In this document: positions 37,164 to 45,336 of the stretch, piece by piece
Numbering within the stretch: the stretch's first letter is position 1
Layout of the letters: every line of letters begins with the position of its first letter
Assembly (NCBI RefSeq): GCF_018882405.1
Contig: NZ_JACVOO010000004.1
Coordinates: 86,756 to 150,755, forward strand
Origin: Polynucleobacter sp. 31A-FELB
GTDB taxonomy: Bacteria > Pseudomonadota > Gammaproteobacteria > Burkholderiales > Burkholderiaceae
Reading direction: 5' to 3'
DNA: 64,000 nt
Program-made: the position numbers and the translations under genes
Notes under the pieces: model-generated
Told to the model about the DNA's origin: nothing
The model's input: the letters and a program-made list of their open reading frames with translations, nothing else
Databases searched by the model: none

Positions 37164-37429
37164 TGGCACCCCTTTACTAGGTTGAATATGCTTTGATTTT
37201 ACAGAATGGCACAAATCCTGAGATATGCACCAAATTGAAGCATAACGCACTTAAAGTAGGCGAGCTAATAATTGTGATGAAGGTCAGAGGAATACTATGA
37301 ACTTGTTGTTCATTCTTTAGTAGTACCTCCATAGATTTTCTTTCAAGCCACCCTACGGGGTGGTTTTTCTTTATATCTTGACGGTCGGCAATTTTCCTGG
37401 GGGAGTGGGGAACTAGAATTCAGCTCTCA
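37164..37429. other. Intergenic region with a probable short transcript
   Basis: 266 bp between the divergent DUF3300 and yeiH-type genes. AGAGGAATACTATG at 37284-37297 is a good ribosome site and start, but the frame has only seven codons (MNLLFIL) before TAG. About 30 bp later a strong plus-strand terminator follows (37345-37370). An RNA of about 100 nt ending there, or a leader-peptide unit for the downstream exporter, would explain it. No gene on either strand needs this terminator. Confidence 0.4.
37345..37370 (+). terminator. Plus-strand terminator without an annotated gene
   Basis: CCACCC (37348-37353), 4-nt loop, GGGTGG (37358-37363), then TTTTTCTTT. It stands in the 5' region of the yeiH-type gene, with no plus-strand gene before it for 1.9 kb. 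Confidence 0.75.
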
Positions 37430-38422
37430 ATGCTTAAGTTAATCAAAAATTATTTCCCGGGCCTCATGGTTTGCTTGATCATTGCCATGTCAACCAGCTT
37501 CCTTTCTGAAAATTATGGTGGCCCGCAACTCTTGTATGCATTGTTGATTGGCTTATCTCTACATTTTTTATATCTCAATGAAACGGTAAAGCCAGGAATC
37601 GATTTTTGCGCCAAAACAGTTTTACGTTTGGGTGTTGCATTCCTAGGTATCCGCGTTACATTTTCTGATATTGGTGCAATCGGTTTAAGCACCGGGCTCA
37701 TGGTGATTTTTGCAGTTGGCGCTACAGTGTGTCTCGGATACTTCCTTGCCAAATTGCTGAAGCTATCTCCTGACTTTGGCTTGATCGCAGGCGGATCTGT
37801 TGGTATTTGTGGTGCATCTGCAGCTTTGGCCGTTGCCTCCGTGTTGCCAAAAACAAAAGAGAATGAGCGCTTTACTTTACTGGTGGTTGTTGGGGTAACT
37901 GTTCTATCTACAGCCGCAATGGTCGTCTATCCATTTACTCTACAGCTACTTGGTATTGCTGATTTACCTGCAGGCATCTTTTTAGGGGCAACCGTTCATG
38001 ATGTGGCTCAGGTAGTTGCCGCAGGCATGTTGTTTGGTCCTGAGGCAGGGGACGTGGCGACAGTCGTTAAGTTGTTCCGAGTCGCACTGTTATTGCCAGT
38101 GGTTCTATTTATTTCTCTTTTCTTTGGCGCTGAAAAATCATCTCAACGTTTAGGTTGGGGTAGCTTGCGCCTAATACCAACATTCCTACTGGGATTTGTC
38201 GCTCTATCAGTCGTTGCATCCATGCAGATTTTGCCAGGCTCCGTAACCCATTCCATTGGCGGCATATCCCGCTGGATGTTAGTGATTGCAATAGCCGCTG
38301 CTGGACTAAAAACAAACTTTCAGGAGTTGGCTAAGCTGGGTTGGCAGCCGGTTGTTATGCTGGTTGTTGAGACTCTATTCATCGCCGCCATCGGACTATT
38401 CTTTATTCTCAAAATGACCTAG
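37430..38422 (+). CDS. yeiH: YeiH/UPF0324-family membrane protein, putative sulfate exporter
   Basis: 330 aa with about 10 transmembrane segments. IDFCAKTVLRLGVAFLGIR, GGSVGICGASAALAVASV and GATVHDVAQVVAAG are the conserved family motifs. The family is annotated as a putative sulfate exporter and often sits beside cysteine/sulfur genes. Here it ends 6 bp from the convergent cysN, which supports a link to sulfur metabolism. The transported substrate is not proven. Confidence 0.85.
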   Translation: MLKLIKNYFPGLMVCLIIAMSTSFLSENYGGPQLLYALLIGLSLHFLYLNETVKPGIDFCAKTVLRLGVAFLGIRVTFSDIGAIGLSTGLMVIFAVGATVCLGYFLAKLLKLSPDFGLIAGGSVGICGASAALAVASVLPKTKENERFTLLVVVGVTVLSTAAMVVYPFTLQLLGIADLPAGIFLGATVHDVAQVVAAGMLFGPEAGDVATVVKLFRVALLLPVVLFISLFFGAEKSSQRLGWGSLRLIPTFLLGFVALSVVASMQILPGSVTHSIGGISRWMLVIAIAAAGLKTNFQELAKLGWQPVVMLVVETLFIAAIGLFFILKMT

Positions 38423-38428
38423 CTTGGA

Positions 38429-39763
38429 CTAAGCAATGGCCTCTCGAATCATTCCGGCTGCAACAGTATGGTTTGTGGCTTCATCAATGAGGATAAATGC
38501 ACCAGTGCGTTGAGATTGATTAAACAAGTCAGCAACAATAGGTTTTTGCAGCACAAAGGATACGCGACCGATTTCATTTGCTTTTAGTGGATGGGTTTCT
38601 AGTGCACGAGAAAGTGTTTGTACATCTAGCACCTGCTCAATTACTTTTACCTTGGCGCCAATCGTATTGGTAGTGTGACGCAAAGCATACTTCCGACTTA
38701 AGGAGAGTGGTTCGGTATCAAGCCAGCAAAGATCAGCAGAGATCTGCTTGCTGAGTGTTGGTGGATTGCTATCTTCAGCGCTGATAAACAAGCAACCTCT
38801 AGAAACATCGATATCTTCAGCCAGGCTAATCGCTGCGGATTCACCCGTTTGAGCGGACTCCACCTCATTGCTAGTATGTTCACGATTTGAGCGATTACCT
38901 AAGTAGATCTTAGAAACAGTTGCCTCGCGATTCTCGGGTAGAACTTTAATCTTTTGACCCACTCGAATACTGCCGGACTCAATTTGACCTAGGTAGCCGC
39001 GGAAGTCATCGGAAGCGCTGCCATCCTGACGGGCAACATATTGCACTGGAAAACGTAATCCAGTTTTTTCTGATTGAGGGCTGGTATCCAGGCTCTCAAG
39101 CCACTGAACTAATGTAGGGCCCTTGTACCAAGGCGTATCTTTGCTAGGCGTGACAACGTTGGCGCCGAGTAGAGCAGACATCGGAATCAAAGTAGGTTCA
39201 GACAAGCCAATTTTTTTGCACAAGTCTTGAATTGCTATTTTGATAGTGTGGAAAACTGTCTCATCAAAATTGAGCAAGTCCATTTTGTTCACAGCAAAAA
39301 CAACATGGCGCAGACCTAGTAAATGCACAATTGCGGCATGTCGTTTAGTTTGAGCCAATAAAGTGGCGGGAGTGGTATTGAGATCTACTCGAGTAGCATC
39401 GACCAAAATCACTGCAACATCGGATTGAGATGCACCCGTAACTAGATTTCGCGTGTATTGCTCGTGACCCGGAGCGTCAGCCACAATAAACTTCCGCTTA
39501 GGAGTAGAAAAATAGCGATAAGCCACATCAATAGTGATGCCTTGTTCGCGTTCAGCTTCTAGGCCATCAGTCAGTAGCGCCAGGTCAACACCGGCATCAG
39601 AGGATGTAACACGAGCATGTTTTGTTTTGGATAAAGATTCAAGCTGATCAACCAAGATGGACTTGGTGTCATATAACAACCGACCGATTAGTGTGCTCTT
39701 GCCATCATCTACGCTGCCAGCAGTGATGAAGCGGACCACATTTTGATTTTGATTGGTAGTCAT
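38429..39763 (-). CDS. cysN: Sulfate adenylyltransferase subunit 1 (GTPase)
   Basis: 444 aa, EF-Tu-like GTPase. GSVDDGKSTLIGRLL (P-loop), DAPGHEQYTRN (G3) and VNKMDL (G4) are present, followed by two beta-barrel domains. It couples GTP hydrolysis to APS formation with CysD. It has no C-terminal APS kinase domain (not a CysNC fusion), which agrees with the APS-type CysH in this operon. Stop/start touch: cysD ends on the base where cysN starts. Confidence 0.95.
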   Translation of the reverse strand: MTTNQNQNVVRFITAGSVDDGKSTLIGRLLYDTKSILVDQLESLSKTKHARVTSSDAGVDLALLTDGLEAEREQGITIDVAYRYFSTPKRKFIVADAPGHEQYTRNLVTGASQSDVAVILVDATRVDLNTTPATLLAQTKRHAAIVHLLGLRHVVFAVNKMDLLNFDETVFHTIKIAIQDLCKKIGLSEPTLIPMSALLGANVVTPSKDTPWYKGPTLVQWLESLDTSPQSEKTGLRFPVQYVARQDGSASDDFRGYLGQIESGSIRVGQKIKVLPENREATVSKIYLGNRSNREHTSNEVESAQTGESAAISLAEDIDVSRGCLFISAEDSNPPTLSKQISADLCWLDTEPLSLSRKYALRHTTNTIGAKVKVIEQVLDVQTLSRALETHPLKANEIGRVSFVLQKPIVADLFNQSQRTGAFILIDEATNHTVAAGMIREAIA

Positions 39764-40686
39764 TAGAAGTAGCCTTCTTTCTTGCGGCGCTCCATAGAGG
39801 CCTCATTAGTTTGATCGTCCATGCGCGTAGCGCCACGCTCTGTAATTTCTGTAATCGCAGTTTCAGCGATGATGTCGATGGGGTTGGCGGCCGCACTAAG
39901 GACTGGGCAAGTACAACTGATATCGCCTACAGTGCGAAAACGCACGTTCAGAATCTCGCTGATATCTCCCGGTGCCTTAGGGGTGATATTGGTAACGGGG
40001 ACTAGGAGACTATTCTTACGAACCACTTCGCGTTCATGGGTATAGTAAATACTTGGTAACTCTAAATTTTCACGAGCGATGTATTGCCAAATATCAAGCT
40101 CCGTCCAATTGGAGATCGGGAACACGCGCATATTTTCTCCTTGAGAAATGCGTGCGTTATATAGATTCCAGAGTTCAGGTCGTTGTGCTTTAGGATCCCA
40201 TTGGCCAAATTCATCACGAAAGGAGAAGATGCGTTCTTTAGCACGAGCTTTTTCTTCATCACGGCGTGCTCCACCCATGAGGGCATCAAACTCATGCTCA
40301 GCAATCGCTTCAAGCAGAGTTACTGCCTGAGCAGCATTACGAGAATCCGTCTCTTTGCGTAAACGAACAGTACCTTTTTTGATGGAGTCTTCAACGTTAC
40401 CCACGATCAGTTTGACGCCGGTTTTTTCGACTACAGAATCTCGATAGGCGATGACTTCTGGATAGTTATGCCCGGTATCAATATGCAGAATGGGGAAGGG
40501 GAGTTTTACTGGGCGATCGCCAAACTGAAAGGCTTTGCGAGCCAGGTGAAACATCACAATCGAATCTTTACCGCCAGAGAACAGCATGGCAGGATTTGCG
40601 CACTGCGCTACCACTTCGCGAATGATGTAGATCGACTCAGCTTCTAGCCAATCTAAATGGTCATCTAGTAATTTTTGTTCTTGCAT
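39763..40686 (-). CDS. cysD: Sulfate adenylyltransferase subunit 2
   Basis: 307 aa from ATG 40686 (QEQKLLDDHLDWLEAES); a longer frame starting at a TTG next to the cysH stop is less likely. PP-loop ATP pyrophosphatase motif FSGGKDSIVMFHLARK; HIDTGHNYPEV and GGARRDEEKARAKERIFS are hallmark CysD segments. With CysN it makes APS from sulfate and ATP. Confidence 0.95.
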   Translation of the reverse strand: MQEQKLLDDHLDWLEAESIYIIREVVAQCANPAMLFSGGKDSIVMFHLARKAFQFGDRPVKLPFPILHIDTGHNYPEVIAYRDSVVEKTGVKLIVGNVEDSIKKGTVRLRKETDSRNAAQAVTLLEAIAEHEFDALMGGARRDEEKARAKERIFSFRDEFGQWDPKAQRPELWNLYNARISQGENMRVFPISNWTELDIWQYIARENLELPSIYYTHEREVVRKNSLLVPVTNITPKAPGDISEILNVRFRTVGDISCTCPVLSAAANPIDIIAETAITEITERGATRMDDQTNEASMERRKKEGYF

Positions 40687-40734
40687 TCTGTAATTCGTTC
40701 TCTGCTCAGTTTTGCTACTAAAGTACTTCAATAA

Positions 40735-41463
40735 TTATTTATTTACGTGAAGACCGCATTCTTTACTATCACTTTGTAACCACCACCAGCGACCTGCACG
40801 AATGTCTTCACCTTGTTTCACTTGGCGCGTGCAAGGCTCGCAACCAATGCTGGGGTAGCCCTTTAAGTGCAATGGATGTACGGGTACGCCCTCTTGTTTG
40901 ATATAGGTCCAAATATCAGCCTCAGTCCAATCAAATAATGGATTGAATTTAGCAATGCCACGGGCATCATCGAGTTCTTCCAAGTTCAACTCAACGCGGG
41001 TAGTTGATTGTTCGCGTCGTTGTCCAGTCAGCCATGCGTCAGCGCCAAGTAAGGCGGCATTCAAAGGCTTAATTTTGCGAGCGCCACAACAAGCTTTCTT
41101 AGCCACCTCTCCATCGTAAAAACCATTCATGCCGTATTGATCGATGAATACTTCAACATCACTTTCTTCTGGATAGGCTTGGGCAATCGAAATCCCATAG
41201 TGCTTTTCTGTAGTTTTAGTCATATCCACGGTTTCTTGATGCAGGCGACCGGTCGCTAAAGTAAATAGCTTGATATTGGCTTTGGATTGGACAATCGCAT
41301 CCGTGATCACCATATCCTCAGCAGCTAAGCTCGTAGCAAAGCGAACATCAGAAAAGCGTGAAGCCATATCCAGTAAGCGCTGTTTGAGGGTTGCCGTCTT
41401 TCTGGCTAATTCAGATTCGGAGGATGCATCAGCGGGAATGGACCAAAATTCTGGGGCAATCAT
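40735..41463 (-). CDS. cysH: Adenylylsulfate reductase, thioredoxin-dependent (APS type)
   Basis: 242 aa. The paired cysteines in AKKACCGARKIKPL plus SIGCEPCTR give the four [4Fe-4S] ligands of APS reductases, absent from PAPS-only enzymes such as E. coli CysH. The C-terminal SKECGLHV carries the catalytic cysteine. It reduces APS directly to sulfite. The operon order cysH-cysD-cysN is standard, but cysI and the usual DUF934 gene are not next to it. ATGA overlap with the upstream TauE/SafE gene. Confidence 0.93.
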   Translation of the reverse strand: MIAPEFWSIPADASSESELARKTATLKQRLLDMASRFSDVRFATSLAAEDMVITDAIVQSKANIKLFTLATGRLHQETVDMTKTTEKHYGISIAQAYPEESDVEVFIDQYGMNGFYDGEVAKKACCGARKIKPLNAALLGADAWLTGQRREQSTTRVELNLEELDDARGIAKFNPLFDWTEADIWTYIKQEGVPVHPLHLKGYPSIGCEPCTRQVKQGEDIRAGRWWWLQSDSKECGLHVNK

Positions 41464-42254
41464 GAGGACACCAGCTTAATTCCAACCAAAAACAATGTTC
41501 CCGCAAGCGTTGTTCTTGTGGCTCCCTCAGACAGTACGCTGGAGAGTTTTGCGCCTAACCAAATGGCCGGCACGGAGCCAATGAGTAATCCAAACAGCAA
41601 GTCAAAATGCACGTTGCCGAGCCACCAATGCCCTAGTCCAGCCAGCGCAGTCAATGGCACGGCATAGGCAATATCAGTGCCAGCAACTTCTGATGCTTTT
41701 AAATGCGGATAGAGTAATAGGATGAGCGTTGCTCCAATTGCACCGGCACCAATTGAAGAGACCGTTACCAGGATTCCGATTACAGCGCCAACACTTATGG
41801 TTGCAGTCTTAAGAGCGGTGCCAGTAGGGAGGTAGCGGGGATTCGCTTGCACCCATTTTAAGATCTTGGATCTAAAGAGTAGAGATGCTGCCGTTAATAA
41901 AACAGATATCCCAATAGAAATGCTAATGACATGATTCCAGTCTTTTGAAACTGGGCCGACATATTTCAAAACGAGGATGGAAAGTATTGCGGTACTAATA
42001 CTACCTATGCAGAGAAGGCGAACAATATCCCAGCGTACATTTCCATGAAGGCGATGCGCTGCAGTTCCAAACCCTTTGGTGATGGCTGCGAATGCTAGAT
42101 CTGTTCCGACGGCGGCCGTGGGAGCAACCCCGAATATCAGCGTCAGCAATGGCGTCATCAGTGACCCGCCACCGACGCCTGTCATGCCAACCAATAGTCC
42201 AACTAGCGCGCCGGAAATAATGAAATGTGAGGAATCAAGTAAGAAGTGAAACAT
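41460..42254 (-). CDS. TauE/SafE-family sulfite/organosulfonate exporter
   Basis: 264 aa from ATG 42254; an in-frame ATG 12 bp upstream is an alternative. About eight hydrophobic segments with the internal duplication of the family: GLLVGMTGVGGGSLMTPLL near the N-terminus and SIGAGAIGATLILLLYP in the second half. Translationally coupled to cysH, so export of sulfite or import/export of a sulfur anion tied to the assimilation pathway is likely. Confidence 0.87.
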   Translation of the reverse strand: MFHFLLDSSHFIISGALVGLLVGMTGVGGGSLMTPLLTLIFGVAPTAAVGTDLAFAAITKGFGTAAHRLHGNVRWDIVRLLCIGSISTAILSILVLKYVGPVSKDWNHVISISIGISVLLTAASLLFRSKILKWVQANPRYLPTGTALKTATISVGAVIGILVTVSSIGAGAIGATLILLLYPHLKASEVAGTDIAYAVPLTALAGLGHWWLGNVHFDLLFGLLIGSVPAIWLGAKLSSVLSEGATRTTLAGTLFLVGIKLVSS

Positions 42255-42270
42255 CAGTACACCCAATCAA

Positions 42271-42435
42271 TTAAGCAAAGGTTTGCTCAAACTCATCGAG
42301 CTTGATGGCATTCATGAGAAACAGAATTTGACGCTGGAAGCTTTTGCGTTCCGCCACATTCTCATGTGGCAAACGATCATGTTCGCGTAATAGCTTGGTT
42401 ATGATCGGGTTGTAGTGCTCACGTACGGGGGACAT
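42271..42435 (-). CDS. 54-aa conserved-looking protein heading the cys operon
   Basis: Short frame ATG 42435 to TAA 42271, with an excellent AAGGA Shine-Dalgarno 7 nt before the start and 16 bp before the TauE/SafE start. The product is charged and helical (SPVREHYNPIITKLLREHD ... FLMNAIKLDEFEQTFA), with no cysteine and no signal peptide. It is the first cistron behind the palindromic cys leader. I do not recognise a family. Its position suggests a small accessory or regulatory protein of sulfate assimilation. Confidence 0.65.
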   Translation of the reverse strand: MSPVREHYNPIITKLLREHDRLPHENVAERKSFQRQILFLMNAIKLDEFEQTFA

Positions 42436-42443
42436 CCGAATTC

Positions 42444-42478
42444 CTTGGTAAATATCTTGTTAAGAAGAATTTACCAAG
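42444..42478 (-). promoter_or_regulatory. Inverted repeat overlapping the Shine-Dalgarno of the cys leader
   Basis: CTTGGTAAAT (42444-42453) and ATTTACCAAG (42469-42478) are perfect 10-bp arms separated by 15 nt. In the RNA the 3' arm ends in CCAAG, which runs into the AAGGAA ribosome site of the 54-aa gene. Pairing would hide part of that site, so it could be a translational switch or a protein operator. Confidence 0.6.
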
Positions 42479-42481
42479 AGG

Positions 42482-42508
42482 GCTATATATCCACAAGGAA
42501 TATATAGC
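42482..42508. promoter_or_regulatory. GCTATATAT palindrome, candidate operator of the cys operon
   Basis: Perfect 9-bp arms GCTATATAT / ATATATAGC with a 9-nt centre, the layout of a LysR-type (CysB-like) site. A third TAGCTATATAA copy lies at 42525-42535, and a similar TTTAGCTTATAA occurs in the fpr promoter region (near 43391). The regulator is inferred, not shown. Confidence 0.5.
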
Positions 42509-42542
42509 GATATCTAAATTACTTTTAGCTATATAAGGCGGA

Positions 42543-43319
42543 TTACTTTTCTACAAAAGCACGTTCAAATACGTAATCACCTAATTGGCCGAGACTGGGT
42601 GACACCTTAAAGCCTTTGGCATCGAGCATCTCGGCAGTTTCTTTGAGCATAGATGGGCTGCCACAGATCATCGCGCGATCTACCGCTGGATCTAATGGAG
42701 GCAGGCCAATATCTTTAAAGAGTTGACCAGATTCAATCGCAGTAGTTAAACGACCGGTGTGCTTAAAAGCCTCACGTGTCACTGTTGGGTAATAGATTAA
42801 TTTCTCACGAATGATTTCACCGATGTATTCATCTTGAGTGAGTTCATTCTTAATGTAATCGGCATAGGCTAATTCGCTTACCAGGCGCACGCCATGAATT
42901 AGAACTACTTTTTCAAACTTCTCATAAGTATCTGGATCGCGAATGATGCTCATGAACGGCGCTAATCCTGTGCCGGTACTGAAAAGGTAAAGATGCTTTC
43001 CGGGATTTAAGTCATCAATGACTAAGGTGCCAACGGATTTTTCGCTTACCAAAATTGGATCGCCAACCTGAATCTTCTGAAGGCGAGAGGTGAGGGGGCC
43101 ATCTTGAACCTTGATGCTCAAAAACTCTAAATGCTCCTCATAGTTGGGGCTTGCCACACTATAGGCACGAACTAAGGGTTTGCCTTCGACCTCTAAACCA
43201 ATCATCAAAAAGTGGCCACTACGGAAACGCAGACCCTTATTTCTGGTGGTGGTGAAGCTAAATAGGGTGTCATTCCAGTGGTGAACTGTAAGGACGGTTT
43301 CGGTGTTGTAGGCTGCCAT
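42543..43319 (-). CDS. fpr: Ferredoxin--NADP reductase
   Basis: 258 aa, bacterial subclass I FPR. RAYSVASPNYEEHLEF binds FAD, STGTGLAPFMSIIRD and MICGSPSML bind NADPH, and the C-terminus ends FVEK as in the Azotobacter/Pseudomonas type. It exchanges electrons between NADPH and ferredoxin/flavodoxin, and could feed sulfite or APS reduction. It precedes the cys operon by about 110 bp and has its own promoter region upstream. Confidence 0.94.
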   Translation of the reverse strand: MAAYNTETVLTVHHWNDTLFSFTTTRNKGLRFRSGHFLMIGLEVEGKPLVRAYSVASPNYEEHLEFLSIKVQDGPLTSRLQKIQVGDPILVSEKSVGTLVIDDLNPGKHLYLFSTGTGLAPFMSIIRDPDTYEKFEKVVLIHGVRLVSELAYADYIKNELTQDEYIGEIIREKLIYYPTVTREAFKHTGRLTTAIESGQLFKDIGLPPLDPAVDRAMICGSPSMLKETAEMLDAKGFKVSPSLGQLGDYVFERAFVEK

Positions 43320-43468
43320 AAGTGATTAAGAGTGGGTGCAAAACCCTAATTATCCTCATTCTGAGCCTGGTTCTATATATAAAAAAGTATTTAGCTTATA
43401 AAAAGGGAGTCTTTTACTTATATCTACAAGCTCCCTATGATTCTTCCATAGCCAATTGAAAGAATCTG
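43320..43468. promoter_or_regulatory. Divergent promoter region of fpr and the 90-aa membrane protein
   Basis: AT-rich. GGGAG/CTCCC arms lie near 43406-43436, and TATTTAGCTTATAAAAAG resembles the TTTTAGCTATATAAGG in front of the cys operon, so the two may share a regulator. Confidence 0.35.
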
Positions 43469-43741
43469 ATGTCCACAAAGCCTACAGTCCAAAAGCCCTT
43501 GTTTCTGACCATCATCCAGATATTCCTGGGTTTAGCTCTGTTAAGTTTATCGACTCATTTGGCCTTGGAAAGCACACTTTACCTAGAGGTGCTGAATCAG
43601 AATGGTTTAAATCAATATCACGCCTTTGGACTGCTGGTTTGCCTCAGCTTCATTTCAGGGGTGTTTCTTATCGCGCAGCATGTGCTCACGCAAGACCAGG
43701 CGAGCATTGATGATCACTTTAGTCGGGCCGTGAACTACTAA
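43469..43741 (+). CDS. Small membrane protein of unknown function
   Basis: 90 aa. Two predicted transmembrane helices (about residues 10-30 and 52-70) with a short loop (ESTLYLEVLNQNGLNQYHAFG), then a polar C-terminus. Overlapping frame 43456-43710 is not credible. No family recognised. Followed after 40 bp by the methyltransferase-like gene. Confidence 0.55.
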   Translation: MSTKPTVQKPLFLTIIQIFLGLALLSLSTHLALESTLYLEVLNQNGLNQYHAFGLLVCLSFISGVFLIAQHVLTQDQASIDDHFSRAVNY

Positions 43742-43781
43742 AGCAAGATAGACTGTGGCCTTATCTCCATAAGGCCACAAT

Positions 43782-44267
43782 ATGAATTCATCACCCCATA
43801 AATCCATCTTCGAAAAAGGTGCGTGGTATGTGGTGGTTCAAGGCGTCTTGATTGGCCTCATCTTATTTGGACCTCAAGGATCCCATCTAGTTAGCTCAGA
43901 GCCACTAGCTTCCACTCTTCAATCCTGTGGCATTGCCATTGGCTTGCTAGCCTGTTTAATTATGGCGATTGCAGTAATTAATCTAGGAAAAAATCTCACA
44001 CCCTTGCCTTGTCCCAAAGACGACGCTGTTCTGATTCAGACTGGCTTATATAGATATGTTCGTCACCCCATTTATTTCGGAGTGCTCTTGGCGGCTCTGG
44101 CCTGGCTACTCATCTTCCCCGGGGTTTATGTATTGGCGTATTCAATTTGCTTATTTCTATTGTTTGACATCAAGGCTAGGCGGGAAGAGATGTGGCTAGT
44201 TGAGCGTTTTCCTGATTACAGGGCATATCAAGCCAGAGTTAAAAAACTGATTCCGGGAATCTATTGA
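43782..44267 (+). CDS. Isoprenylcysteine carboxyl methyltransferase-family protein
   Basis: 161 aa with about four transmembrane segments. LIQTGLYRYVRHPIYFGVLL is the conserved R-H-P-x-Y motif of the ICMT/PEMT (NnrU-related) membrane methyltransferases, and the later E in RREEMWLVERFPDYRAYQ matches. Substrate unknown; bacterial members may act on lipids or isoprenoid-like compounds. Confidence 0.85.
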   Translation: MNSSPHKSIFEKGAWYVVVQGVLIGLILFGPQGSHLVSSEPLASTLQSCGIAIGLLACLIMAIAVINLGKNLTPLPCPKDDAVLIQTGLYRYVRHPIYFGVLLAALAWLLIFPGVYVLAYSICLFLLFDIKARREEMWLVERFPDYRAYQARVKKLIPGIY

Positions 44268-44306
44268 GACAGCGATACTGATTTTTGATTTGGTTATCAT
44301 TTGCGA

Positions 44307-44789
44307 ATGAGTCAGATCAAATACATCTTCCTCGCTTTATTTAGCCTGGGGCTAGTAATCATAGCCGTCATCCTCCAGCAAGTTGGATATCAAGGGATAA
44401 GCTTTCTGCCGTGCCCACTTTGCATTCTGCAGAGAATTGGGTACTTAGGTATCGCTATCTTTTGTTTTTTAGCTGCTAGCTTTAATCCCCTGAGAAAGCT
44501 TTTTCATGCGATGGCAGCGCTTTCAGCAGCTTACGGACTTTCGGTGGCAGGGCGCCAAGTCTGGTTGCTTTCGCACCCGGAAACCTCTTGCGGGATTGAT
44601 CCACTAGAGATCTGGATTAATCAATTTCAATTGGTTCAAGGCTTGCCTTGGTTATTTAAAGCGGATGGCATATGTTCGGCAAAGTTACCGGCAATCTTAG
44701 GTTTGCAATTACCGGAGTGGTCTTTACTCTGGTTCACCTTTTTCCTATTAGTTCTTGCAGTCACCTTCTTTAAAAAATTACCTAAATAA
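44307..44789 (+). CDS. dsbB: Disulfide bond formation protein DsbB
   Basis: 160 aa from ATG 44307. Four transmembrane helices. The quinone-side pair C36-P-L-C39 (FLPCPLCILQR) and the DsbA-side cysteines in TSCGIDPL and ADGICSAK are all present. It reoxidises DsbA with quinones in the inner membrane. dsbA is not adjacent. Confidence 0.93.
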   Translation: MSQIKYIFLALFSLGLVIIAVILQQVGYQGISFLPCPLCILQRIGYLGIAIFCFLAASFNPLRKLFHAMAALSAAYGLSVAGRQVWLLSHPETSCGIDPLEIWINQFQLVQGLPWLFKADGICSAKLPAILGLQLPEWSLLWFTFFLLVLAVTFFKKLPK

Positions 44790-44799
44790 AAGGAAGCAT

Positions 44800-45252
44800 A
44801 TGAGCGACTCCCCATCAGTTAAATTGGTGCAGCAAAGCGACTATCAATTTGCTATCTATTACAACGAAGAGCGTGACCCCATTTATGGAGACGAGCCACC
44901 ACCATTAGGTAGATCTCAAGGCGCTACGCCGTCACAGTTTTTATTGGCCGGAGTGGCCAATTGCCTATCCGATTCTTTGCTATTTGCATTACGAAAGTTC
45001 AAGCAGAATCCTGAGCCAATCGAAACTAAAGCCAGTTGCGACATAGGTAGAAACGCAGAAAACCGCCTGCGTATTCTGGCAATCCAGGTAGAGATTCGTA
45101 TTGGTGTACCAGGCCATACTTTAGAAAATCTTGATCGCGTATTAGCGCAATTTCAGGATTTCTGTACCGTATCTTCCAGTGTCAGCCTAGGTATTCCGGT
45201 CAATGTTACGGTAATCGATAGCGATAACACGAAGCTATATCCAGCAAGCTGA
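44800..45252 (+). CDS. OsmC-family protein
   Basis: 150 aa from ATG 44800 behind AAAAGGAAGC. GATPSQFLLAGVANCLSDSLLFAL holds the first conserved cysteine and FQDFCTVSSSVSLGIPVNV the second, as in OsmC/Ohr peroxide-reducing proteins. The spacing and SDSLLFALRKF fit the general OsmC-like group rather than Ohr. Confidence 0.87.
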   Translation: MSDSPSVKLVQQSDYQFAIYYNEERDPIYGDEPPPLGRSQGATPSQFLLAGVANCLSDSLLFALRKFKQNPEPIETKASCDIGRNAENRLRILAIQVEIRIGVPGHTLENLDRVLAQFQDFCTVSSSVSLGIPVNVTVIDSDNTKLYPAS

Positions 45253-45275
45253 GTTATTTGAATCCGCAAAAAGAA

Positions 45276-45307
45276 AAAAGCCGCAGAGCTTAAATTCTGC
45301 GGCTTTT
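45276..45307. terminator. Bidirectional terminator between osmC-like and lysS
   Basis: 12-bp perfect stem (45276-45287 with 45296-45307, core GCCGCAGA), 8-nt loop. T-rich on the plus side and TTTTTTCTTTTT on the minus side, so it serves both convergent genes. Confidence 0.92.
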
Positions 45308-45336
45308 GTATTTCTAAAAAGTAGCGATTGGATCGA

